Source: Klebsormidium nitens | Lineage: Eukaryota > Streptophyta > Klebsormidiophyceae > Klebsormidiales > Klebsormidiaceae | Assembly: GCA_000708835.1 (NCBI GenBank) | Contig: DF237058.1 | Span: forward strand, 1 to 64,000 | DNA length: 64,000 nt | Direction of reading: 5' to 3' | Shown here: in pieces, positions 1 through 16,439 of the stretch | How the letters are laid out: each line of letters starts with the position of its first letter | Numbering within the stretch: position 1 is the stretch's first letter | The notes under the pieces: model-generated | What the model was told of the DNA's origin: nothing | Database searches by the model: none | The model's input: the letters and a program-made list of their open reading frames with translations, nothing else | Program-made: the position numbers and the translations under genes

Positions 1-789
1 TGCATCGGACTGGTTGGGACCACTTGGGTCCGCACACTCCAGGTTTCGACCCGTGGTACGACCGTTCCAGACTTTTGGATCCCGGGGGTATGACGTGGCA
101 CTCTATGATAGGCTCAGACTTTAGTCCGAACTTCATTTGGCTTGCTGCGAAAACAGGCATGATGAGCAAACTCGCAAGCGGAGCGGTAATGGATGCCTCT
201 TCGACAAGATACGGCGCTTCACGGGCGGCGGTTTCAACAGCAAGTTCAGTTGAGGCAGTCAGGAGCTAGAAACTTCGTGAGGGTGAGAAGCGGTAACGGT
301 GAAAGCCGTCTCTCATGCAAGCGCAGGTGAGACAAGTTTGAAACCCAATGTGGCTGGCGGAGGCGGCGGCAAACATCATGCACTGGGCAAGCACTGGATC
401 GGGCACTGGATAAGCCGCCTACGGTGGAATGTGTACTACTTCTATGTAGCTTTTTCAACGACCCTGGTCCATATAGTATTCAAAGAAAAGGAATCGCTTT
501 CTTTACTTCTTTAGCCAGTTTAGGTAGTTTCTCCATAGAAACTGCAGGCGGCTGCTGCATCAGCACATTCGGTGGCGATTGTGGTGGCGATTGTGCTCGT
601 ATCAACGTCCGAATCCACCACGAATCTGAGAATAACAACTTGGCTTACTGATAAGCATATACCTGATTCTGCTCAATTTCAAATGCCGTCTGGAAACTCT
701 TTCAAGCAATACTGAGCTGGTGGGGCTGAGAATTGTGCACATTATTGCACCTATGAAGGAAAGGCTATGATGATATTGGCTCGGGGAGC
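1..789. other. Left-edge intergenic/unknown DNA upstream of COX19
   Basis: No exon could be supported here. An open minus-strand frame runs through roughly 1-250 without stops and reads as moderately hydrophobic protein, so it could be an exon of a minus-strand gene running off the left edge and divergent from COX19, but I recognise no family in it. The rest, up to the COX19 start, is presumably promoter and 5' UTR. Confidence 0.3.
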
Positions 790-2404
790 ATGAGCGCCGG
801 GGGGCAGTTCGGAGGGGCACGGGGCCTCAAGCCCCAACCCCCTGAGAAGGGAGTCTTTCCGCTGGATCATTTTGGGGAGTGCAAGCAGGTACGCACGTCC
901 AGGAGTTTCAATAGAGCCGCTGCTCCCCTCTACTACTTTGTCTTACCCTCTACTACTTTGTCTTACATGATTGAATTGATTGACCAGCTCAAGTGACTTT
1001 CTTCATTTTTTTCTGAAGCTGCTTATTGACAATGCCTCAGCTGGAAAGTGGTTGATGACAGTGGCAACTCCCGTCCTGGTTGGAGCTTGGGCAAGATGCT
1101 GGCTGGTCTAAGTTGTTTGTTGTGAATTGAGGATAGATATGATTACTTGCTTCTCTGATCGGTGACTTTGGAGTCCAGAAGCTCATGAGGAAGTCATGTC
1201 AAACCTCTTGCTGCCTGCTCTTCAGCATGATTGGTTGCAGCCAAAACGTCGGATTAAGTGTCAACCACAAATTACCTGGGCCCATTCCTGGCGCCTGCTT
1301 TTAGTTTGCAGCTTTTCAGACAAGCGTCTTTAAGTGTGTGTCTTTCTCTTTCAAAGACTTGAAGTGAGAATCTATCAAGCTCGGTCCTTCCTTGTGTAGC
1401 GTGCTGTTCCTCGCAGACAGCAGAAGGAAAGGAACAGTTTCAAAGAAGACACCAGTCCAAAAACAAGCTTGAATGAGCAGGCAGAAAAGCTGGTGTCGTA
1501 GCGTTATGTGGCTGGCTTACGGAAAATACTGCCTTCAGGAGAGACCTTGACCTTTGAACAAACAGCCATCGATTCAGAGCTCTCAACCAGAGTTTCCGCT
1601 TGCTTTCAATTCAGTCGATAAGGAAGACGCACAAAGCGGCTTTTAATATCTTCTTTGGTCAGTTTTGGGCAAAAGGTGTATGTGAGGCCCGTCTCTTGCA
1701 TTTCTCTTGTTGCTCCTGAATTTCGACCTGATCAGACCAACCACGAAGATGCCTGGCAACGAATTGCTGTTTTGTTTTGATACCTTGACAGCATATGGCG
1801 GCCTACATGGCCTGCTTGAAGGAGCATGGGAGCCAGTCGGAGCCCTGCCGGGAGCTCTCCAAAACGTACCTGCAATGTCGAATGGAGCGGTAAGGCCTTC
1901 TGAAAACGGCTGCCTAACATTTGGAGGGCAGTTTAGCTGGGGAACTCAGCTTCTTGTTGAACGCAATATCCACCATTTTGGAAGGTCGATGGAGCGCATT
2001 CGAAGGTCTGTCCACTTCGTTTAGTGGGGCCCAGTCATAAACGCGATGCTTCAAACCGTTTGTTGACGGAAGTGTTCAATTCAAGGGATCCAGAGCCCGC
2101 AGGTTGAGAGGACCTCTTTAAATTACAAACAGCAACTGTCTTACTATAGATGGAACGAGTTACTCGTTTGGAAGAAATCTTTGGAAGGTTTCCAGTATCT
2201 CTTGCAGTTGGTCACAAAATCTTCAGTTGTTCTTACAAGGAGTTTACTTTCATGCGATGCAGTAATCTGATGGCGAAGCAAGACTTAGAGGAGCTAGGTT
2301 TTCGAGAGGGGTCGAACGAGCGGGAGCAACCAACTTCGTCGACTGAAACGGACGAGAAGAAACGGACGGGCTTCATCGGCGGATTAAGCAGTGTCAAGCG
2401 CTGA
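790..2404 (+). CDS. COX19: COX19-like cytochrome c oxidase assembly protein (twin CX9C)
   Basis: Three exons, 790-888, 1792-1889 and 2263-2404, join in phases 0 and 2 to give 112 residues. COX19 is a small mitochondrial intermembrane-space protein needed for copper-dependent assembly of complex IV, imported and folded by the Mia40 disulfide relay. The N-terminus has the family's GLKPxPPEKGxFPLDH block (residues about 12-27). Two CX9C motifs are visible: Cys31/Cys41, spanning the first junction, and Cys52/Cys62 in exon 2. The family block CRMER-N-LMAKQ spans the second junction. The C-terminal 30 residues are a lysine-rich tail, slightly longer than in human COX19. The first intron is long (903 nt). 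The gene is tail-to-tail with the S-formylglutathione hydrolase gene. Confidence 0.93.
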
Positions 2405-3411
2405 ACCCTTGCAAGATTCCCGAAGGTTCTGCGTGAGCTTACCGATTTGACATCCGCACGAGATTAACTGCACTGAACAAACAGCAGACTGACGATGTAA
2501 AGCACATCATCTACATGACAGGAGGGCGGGCTGGGACATGACGCAGGCCTACACAAAGCTCCTGAGGTTTTGCTAGCTACAAAGTTCTGACGTCGCTTTC
2601 CAACTAATGTTGCCTTTCTTGCAATCCCGCCGTTGGCGGTGGCGTTTGTGGTTCACGATGAAAGTTGCAAACAATGATGCTTTCTGAATTCTGTCACCCA
2701 TGCCTAAGCTGCCGCCAAATGCAGGCCCTTCAACCTAGATAAATCCCGCTGGTTACTGTATCAATGAGCATCTTGTGCTCAGTCATGCAAATTTGATCTG
2801 CGGCTTTAATTGGATATGTTGGATATTTGGATCCGCTCACTGAGTGAGCCGATACGTGTGAATGTGGCCGAGAAGGCAAAGCAATCTCTCATGCAGACTT
2901 AATGACACCGCCATCCATGACAGACATGCAATATGTCATGATATCCACAGTTCATGTTATACTGCAGCAGTAGGGAGCACCGTCGCAGTGACTAAGATAC
3001 ACATAACACGCTTATGCAACATCTTACCAATGTGCTGGCATACTACACGTACGCACTAGAAATGATCATGCAAGTGCATGTGCATATGCTTGACGAACAT
3101 GCAGCCACTGTGGCATTGTAACGTCTGCTAATCGGATGAATGATAGCTTTGAGCCATCAGTGAACCGCGGTGGCAGGCCAGAAATGCGTCCCAGCAATGA
3201 GGGTCACTGCATACACTTATACCGCAGCTATCCTACAAGCTTGCACGCAGAACGAAGTAACAAATTCCTGGCTTTTGATGAGGAAGTCGTCGAAATGTCA
3301 AAATCATCCAAGCCGTCTACAGACGGTCGCTCCTTCATGACTTGTGGCACCTTGTGCAAGGACCCGAATCGGCTTTAGCTCGAATCTAGTATGGAACGGT
3401 GACAAAATAGC
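2405..3411. other. Convergent intergenic gap between COX19 and FGH
   Basis: About 1 kb with no supported gene. It is AT-rich from about 2740 on and contains several CATGCA/TGCATG words (near 2788, 2891, 2925, 3067-3085 and 3099). It presumably holds the 3' UTRs and polyadenylation sites of both flanking genes. Confidence 0.6.
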
Positions 3412-6400
3412 TCACGAGCTTGTCAGAGCCTTCACGTGGTGGGTGATGTGATCCGGCATGAAAGTCGCGATGGTATAGTAGCTGTGGTCGTATCCGTCCT
3501 GCATTCTCAACTTGACGCCGATGCCATTGCTTTTACAGGCCTCGGCAAACTCCTCAGGCAGCAGCTGCTTCTGGTGCAAAAAGTTGTCCTGTGAACCCTG
3601 CGCAAAACGCAAATGGAACGTTGCAGAACATGAGAAACCTCAAGAATACGACGACCTAAAGATGCTTGCCAAGAGCAAACTGTTCGAATACCACCGCAAA
3701 GAAGTCCTTGACAAATAGTCTGGAGGTGGGAAGGGCTGCTTTGGCTTCGAAGTGAAGAATGGGCGGATGTCGAAATAACGACATAAAACTGTCCTTGCGA
3801 AGACTTGTCCGGTTTTTAAAAGGCCATCATACTCTGGATGTGGACCAATTTCAAAGCTATTGCAGAAGCCGGGCACTCAGAATCTGCCTAAAGGGTCAAG
3901 GGGAAGTTTGAGCCAGTAGTCGAGGAGCTTTACTCTACGACCAGCTTCTTGACTGGGCGGGAAAACAACTTCATGACAGGAAATGACGACGGGACAGGGA
4001 GTCAAGCGACGACATTACCTGATCGATCAAGATATGGAAGTCCTTGTTGCCGCTGAACTTCTGCGCTAGCACGGTAGCGTCGTATTCCTGCAAACGCAAT
4101 TGATGAGTGAGCGTCGAATTTAGAAGACGCCAAAACCCGCAGACTGCACTGAACGCAATCATCTGAAGCATGCTGTCCAGATTTGGACGACCTCGAGACT
4201 TGGATTCGAGTAGAAATGGAAGTCTTCTGTTTTGAAAAGTTCTCCGGTTTCAGTCAAAAACAAAGTAAGATTTCCGATTGGCTCGGAATCTACAGCTCCA
4301 GCGACACAACGGCATTTCTGTCGGACCAATGCCTCCAGTGGACGAATGGTACTGCAATCAAAGGCTGGACCTTGTGACTACGACTCAACGGCAAAGCTGA
4401 CACGAGGCTTTAGCACTTTGCAGAACTCAAGCGTACCTCCCATTTTGACTTGTCCGACCCCAAATACCCTGTGAAGGCTTTGACGCCCCAGGGGCAGTTG
4501 CTGGGGTGGCAGATAGGGGCGAATGCGGACACCGTCTGCACAAAAGAATTCGACCGAAAATGATTGGAATTTCTGCCCCGAAAAAATAATTACTGTACTC
4601 CATGATGAGCGACAGGCGTACCCTGGGGCAGAACTCGACCTTGGCTGCGGCTTAGCCTTGCTTCGTGCAGATGAGCAGATGATGGCGTTGTTTGATCATC
4701 TCCCTCTGTTAGGTTGATTCGATCCGGATATGAAAGGCCGGGACCCCAGAAACAAACGCAACACCCACCTTGTACTTGTCACGGTTCTTGAGGAAGATGG
4801 TCAGCGCGCCGTGGCCGCCCATGGAGTGTCCGAAAATGGACGCGTTGCTGGTGTCCAGCTGAGGAAAGTGCGTCCGAAGAAGCTCGGGCAGCTCCTTGAC
4901 AACGTAGTCGTACATCCGCCATGCCTTCCACTTGTCCTCAGTAGCGTTCAGGTAGAAACCGGCACCTGAGATGAAGGGGAGTAGTTTGAGATTGATGGCC
5001 TTTCAAGCCGCGTTCCTGTGAAGCCAGTCGTTCATGGTGGTCTTCTGAAAAGAAGGATCGGAGAAACCGGGTGTCACTATTGTAGTGCTTTCTGGTGTTC
5101 TGTTGACAGCATCATGAGACAGCAACTCTGAAAGATAATCTGCGACACGAAGAATCGTGAATAAGCCTAGATCATCAACTACGAATTGATGTACGCTCTA
5201 CAAAAACGGAGCTTCATTTTTCAGAACATCACCATTGACTGAACAAGTTGCCACCTTTGAGCCAGTCGCTGTAGGCAGGTAACATTGACCATCAAGTTCT
5301 CTCAAATTTCACATTGGGAATGTCGGTGTTCAAAGACTATCCAGCGAAGGGGCCAAAACGGTGCTTAAGGTTCACCTTAACCTCTAACAGAGGTTTGGAA
5401 GAGAGTATCTTACAGGGCATTCTACAAAAATCTCAACCCCAATCACATGGATGACGAAAGAACGACGAGTAGGGCCAAGACTCACCGACTCCAAAGTCCC
5501 AGCTATCAGCCTCCCCCTCCACATTCAAGCCACCTGCAATTTCCAATCAATCAAATCATCGGCTGGCTTTCAAAAAGTCGCACCTGCTGATCAAATCTGG
5601 GAGCACTTTGAGTGATACCGCTGTGACACATGGCATCATTTTAAGCAACAGAATCAGCTGTCAATTTGGAACAAGAGAGTGGTGCGGCGTTACTCAAAGT
5701 CTGATCTAGCATCTTACGACTAGATATGCTCAGAAGATGTAACTTGATGCCATTGGGCTTCCTTACGTGGGGATGTATCGCAAGCCACGATGGCAACTCC
5801 TTTCTCAGCAGCATCGCGCTGGACGCCAGACTTCTGGATGACATTCTCGTCAGTGCATGTGAGCCCAGACAGCCAGTAGAGGACCTGGAAGCACAGAAGG
5901 GAATTCAGAGTAAGGCAAGGGTGTCAACTGGTCACTCATATTTCCTCGTCAGCGGAGCGAATGTGCTTCAGAGAATAATCTGCATCAGTGGCTCATGGAT
6001 TCTTAACCATTTTGGTGATTGAAAGCAAGTCAAGAAACATTTCCTCCCTCCCAGATTGTGGTACTGTTCAGGCGCTCACCGGTACTTTCCCCTTCTCTGC
6101 TGCCGGTGGAAAGTACACAGTGAACTTCATAGGCACTCCAATCGTACTGCTTTCATGCTCATATCTCTTATTGAAGCCGCCAAACTGCTTTGTTGAGCTG
6201 ATCTCCTTTGGGGCCGCCATTTGTGGTGGCTGATCAGTAGCAGCTGCCCTCGCAGAGAAGCCCCTTGGCTGTACCTCCCTGTTCAGTTGAGGCGTTATAA
6301 GTAAGGTGCTAAAAGGACTTTTCGGAACTTCAGCGATTCTTGGCCTGCTAAAAAAGAAATTTTTTGCTACATGCAGACTGCTTGAGCTCCTAGAAAACGC

Positions 6401-6505
6401 CCCAACAAATGCGCCTTTGCGCAACGACGTGCTTGCGCCAGGAAAGCGTGCGCCGATCAGCTCGTGCGCAGCATTGATGCAGAGGCGGGCAGAGGCAATG
6501 CTCAT
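3412..6505 (-). CDS. FGH: S-formylglutathione hydrolase (esterase D) with N-terminal presequence
   Basis: Seven exons on the minus strand (6505-6080, 5884-5767, 5533-5486, 4965-4769, 4535-4437, 4087-4019, 3597-3412) give 380 residues with all phases matching. The enzyme hydrolyses S-formylglutathione to formate and glutathione, the step after the dehydrogenase encoded next door. It is an alpha/beta hydrolase; the nucleophile elbow GHSMGG places Ser245, with Asp323 (in GSQDNF) and His357 (in GYDHSYY) completing the likely triad. Family landmarks include [41 protein letters not shown] and [12 protein letters not shown]. Plant homologues are about 284 residues; here Met96 (ATG at 6218-6220) starts a 285-residue protein. 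The first 95 residues are Ser/Arg/Ala-rich and poor in acidic residues, suggesting an organelle targeting peptide. Head-to-head with GSNOR. Confidence 0.95.
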
Positions 6506-6926
6506 GGTGCAATAACTGCAGTGGCGGCTCTAGAACGCCCCCTCAGACGCCATGCAAATGCTGCACGCACTGAAAATGCAGGCATTGGAGAAGGATGTCA
6601 GCTTCATCAAACCCTAAAAGTTGTTAAAGTTGTGTGCCCTATAACAGCTGATTCAGTTTGATTCAGTTCCAAGATTCACAGACCCCGAGCAAACAGAACC
6701 CACTTTTCTAACCCGGAACCTAACGCGCTCTGCATCCCAAACCCACCCTAACAACCTTATCACTCAAGGCGTCCCCCGGGCGCATGTTGTAAGTTAAGGC
6801 ACAACAGGGTTACCAGAGTTATGTGCATATTAGAGTTCTCCAGAAACCCTAAAAGCAGTACTTTTTCCACGTACCACCATTTTCTTGAAGACATCTGCCA
6901 CTGCCAGCTCACGCCCTCTCTCCAGA
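6506..6926. promoter_or_regulatory. Bidirectional promoter between FGH and GSNOR, with two telo-boxes
   Basis: This 421-nt interval separates the start codons of the two divergent formaldehyde-detoxification genes and must contain both promoters and 5' UTRs. AAACCCTAA occurs at 6609-6617 and again at 6844-6852, each followed by AAG. This is the telo-box known from plant promoters of housekeeping and translation genes. No TATA box is obvious at a convincing position for either gene. Shared control of the two genes is inference. Confidence 0.7.
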
Positions 6927-12703
<5,777 letters not shown>

Positions 12704-13593
12704 AAAGCAGGTTCAAGTTCCTGCTCGAGCGGCTTCGTCCGACTTTGTTTTGGCCTCAAGTTTTGTAGAATATTCGAGCATGCAACAGACTTATCCACAG
12801 CTTTAGAACAGGTTCTTACAGATCAGATAAGGACGATGCAATTTTTAACTATCAAAGGTCCGTGCACTGTATGTGATCCGTGCGCCTTAGTCGCCATTCT
12901 AGCTCCTACCTTTCGACATATGATCGTCAAATTTTCAACGTTTAATCTGGCGGAGCTGGGGTATTCGTTGATACCCACGTAGTACGTACTGCAAAATCAA
13001 TGCGATTGATTTGACATCGCGCATTTGTCTACAAGATCTTGCAATACATACGTACTGCATGGACACCAACTTGCATATAAAGCTCTGCATGAATTAACTT
13101 ATCCAGCCGTGCCATGATGGCAGTGACCGTAGTTCATTGCATTTGAATGCAAATTTACGGCTTGCAATGTATGATCCGGTGAAGATTGCGCATGCACATG
13201 AAAAGTGTACTAAGTGGGCTCATGCATATTTAAACGATGGAATGCATCTGACGCGGGTTGATGAGGCGTTTTATGAAGCTTTATTAATTTCGAATCATTT
13301 ATGAGATCCGATGTTAGGTATTAACAATTACGAGTCTGTTAGATCCACTGCATTTGGCGGCGGCAACTTCCTTAAGAAATGTAGCTTTGGTCGGTTTGTC
13401 CCGCTTCGTAGGTGGGCCAACACACTGCATGCCGGCATAGCGTTGCACCGGCTGCGTTATCAAATACAAGCCATAAAAGGTATCATCTTACAAGCTGGCC
13501 CAATCACTTGTCACCCTAGCATGGTAATGTATGACGTACATACAGTGGACGGTGATAACCTACATTATACACAAAAGACGGCGTCTCCGTGCC
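12704..13593. other. Convergent intergenic gap between GSNOR and the F420-NADP reductase-like gene
   Basis: No supported gene. From about 12840 to 13560 it is AT-rich with repeated TGCATG/CATGCA-type words (near 12776, 13057, 13086, 13190 and 13221) and a pair of ACGTACTGCA words (about 12988 and 13050). It is expected to contain the 3' ends of both flanking transcripts. Confidence 0.5.
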
Positions 13594-16439
13594 CTACTTC
13601 AGGTCGTACGGCCCTTCGATCGCCCAGCTCCAAGTCCCCCCCGCCCCAAACTTAACCGCCAAATGGATCCACAATTCCGCGAGGGACTCCAAATTCCGGG
13701 CATACCGCAGAGGTCCGACATAGACCGGACGGAATCCCACGTCGCTGATGACCTTGGTCACTGTTGCTTTGGCGGATTCCGGTTCCGCTGGGCCCGCAAA
13801 CAGCATGTCGGTTTTGGACAGCCCGCCGATCTTTGGGTCGCCTAGGATCTCCGCTCCCAGCGTGTTGAAGGCCTTGTAAACGATCGCTTTTCGGAGGACC
13901 TGAGAGGTATGGCGTCTTTGTCGGGTCTCGCAAAGGGATATGGACGAAACACACCATGAAAAAAACATTGGAAGGGGACGGAAGCACGGAAACACAAAAG
14001 ACGGGGACGGAAAGCGGGTTGGTTACAGAGGCCTGCTAATCGAGCTACGCACAACATATGCGTGATCAGTCAGCCCAAGAAAGATTCGATTAGATGGCTT
14101 GGAAAGACGAGCTGAAGGCGATGAGCAAATTATAGCAATGCTCAAAAGGGAACGGGTTGATTGAACGGACGAGTAAACAATTATGAAATGAGCAGGCGTG
14201 AACGACCTTGAAGGGACGAAGTGCTTGGCCAAGTAAGAATCTCAGATGAGCTGAGAGGAAGGGGCAGCTCTAGCAATCTAAGATCACGTGCTTTCTCCGA
14301 AACACATAATGTCTTGCACGTTTGCTCAAACTTCCTGCCTCGTCATCAACCAACACCCGTCGATCTTTGAAGCCTCCTTGAACAAATCTCACAAATGAAA
14401 AGCACAAGGCGATCTCAACGCTGGACTCGTTTGAAATTTTGAGGTGGCGAAACACCTCTTCCTGTTCACTGTGCCAAGAAGGCAAAAAACTCGCACGGTT
14501 GTCCCGGTGTCAAAGCGGCAAATTAAGCACTTGTATCACTCGATGGATCACACACATCGTTTTAGCAGAGTCTGAGGCACGTGGCTTTCAGAGCGCCTAA
14601 ACAGGCGAAGCTTCGAGCAACCAGTCGCCCACTGCTCCCTTTCATTGCTTCATAAATCGTTGTCATTCAACGATTTCCTCAAGTCCCCCTTGGGAGCCAG
14701 TTGCCAATCCCTACACGACAATTGTGCCCAGGTCTCGATCCAACTTGGAAAGCAGACTCAAGGTCGATAAGAATTGGGGACGGAGAAAAGTGTTTGAGGA
14801 GCTCACGCTCTGAATGTGATCGGAGGCGCTGGCATGGTTCTGGTTCACAGCGATGTCCAAGTTTGGCCAACTAGTGAGCTGCAAGAAGCAAGCGATGCGT
14901 GAGACCTTTGCGGCCTTTCGAAAGACGGCAAGGACAGGAATCGTTCGGCACTTACTAATCCTGACAGTCCCTGTTTTGTGCGATCTCAGCTGCATCTCGA
15001 ATGGAACATTTCTGTTTGATTGCTGAAAAGAAACCCGAATCGTCCTCTACGTGCATTCTGGAACCCGCTTGTCTTTCATCACAAAAGGGAAGCCGTTCCT
15101 CGAGGACACAGGCGGGCTGTTGTGGCATGATCTAGTTTGCCAGGAACGACAGATCCATCTTTCTTAAATGCACAAATAGGTCAAATATATCAAATAGGTA
15201 GGAGAGGCCAATGATGCAAGAGAGACAACTTCGAAGGAGTCACAGCAACAGATGATGGAGCCCTCTGAATCAAGAAATGACTACGAAAACCTGCTTGCAG
15301 GGCGGGAAAGGGAGAAAAAAAGTTCAGAGGAGGCAGTACATACTACTCTGCATTTGTTGGTAGCACATGAAAGCAAGAGCGGTGACGAAAACTTCCGCTC
15401 ACCGGGTTTGAAGCATCAATGACAACCACCCCTTCCAGCTCCCCAAGGGGGGTCAACACCGGCGACCATTCTGTGGGGGAGGTCATTCCTGGGGTCGCCA
15501 CAATGAGCACATCAATCTTGGCAGCTTTCGCTTCCTCAAAGCTCGCCGACTTGACAGTCCCGCTTGCGCCCTCAGAGGCGACAAACTCGACGGCCGCCTT
15601 TGCTTTGTCGTCGGTTGGGTTCCGAGATGTTAAGATGAGGTTGTGACCTGCGGAAGAGTGTTAAGAAGGGGATGGTGACCGAGGATCTTCAAATGGGAAG
15701 TGGAGGGTAACTAGAAGTGCCGAACAGCTATGATCCGCCAGCTTGATAAGGACTCTTGACTTGTTACTTACTGTATGAGTGCCTGATCTACTTTCTCAGT
15801 GGGCCATTGCTCATAAAACCGCTCTCAAACATTGCCTTTTTCCAAGGCAGCTGCCAAAATTGCGCCTCTCTCCAGCGTTCAACTGACTGAGGTGGTGAGA
15901 ACTTTCGCGCAATCTTGCATTTTGTCCATGAGGACAGGCGTTTTGTAACCTTGTGAGAATTAGCAACAGCATTTTGAGTAAAGCATGAGGCAATGTATAC
16001 TTCAGATGAGAAGAAGGTTCCAGTTGCAAGCGTTTGGCTTTTTCCAAAATGTGTTCCATTCACATGCTGCATTCAATTGCAGGCCCACACAGAAATTTGA
16101 TCCACCACTAATGGTGCTTCATACCACCACTGACTTATTCAAGAGGCTCTGCGCACAGCTTCCCTATTCACTAAGCCACTGTATCTCATAATTCTGCAAA
16201 CATTGATGCTCTTTGCGTGCATTGCTCTTTGCACCCTTCTAGCTAGACAGAGTAGATTGCTAAGTGGAGAAAGACAATGGGAGTGATGCACAGAGACCAC
16301 AATCAACCAACTGGTGCGGCAATAGCAAATCTTTGCAGGCCCCTGACGGCAAGCGCTCACCTGCAACAGCCAGTCTGTGCGCCAGCTTGGACCCGACATT
16401 GCCGCTGCCACCTAGAACCACTATATTCAACGGAGCCAT
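13594..16439 (-). CDS. F420-dependent NADP oxidoreductase-like protein (Rossmann fold)
   Basis: Four exons (16439-16361, 15647-15403, 14878-14807, 13899-13594) give 233 residues in matching phase. The N-terminal glycine-rich loop VVLGGSGNVGSKLA (residues about 7-20) binds a nucleotide, and TSRNPTDD follows beta strand 2, where NADP phosphate is usually read. Further blocks typical of the NADPH:F420 reductase family (8-hydroxy-5-deazaflavin:NADPH oxidoreductase) are VVIDASNPL, YKAFNTLGAEIL, DMLFAGPAEPESA and GPLRYARNLESLAELWIHLA. In prokaryotes these enzymes pass hydride between NADPH and cofactor F420. Whether this eukaryotic protein uses F420, another deazaflavin or something else cannot be seen. 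The start Met sits directly before the nucleotide-binding loop, so no targeting peptide is present. The gene faces GSNOR tail-to-tail. Confidence 0.85.

Noticed and set aside
1-250. Minus-strand open frame as a coding exon
   Set aside because: Unrecognisable and cut by the window edge; mentioned only as a possibility.
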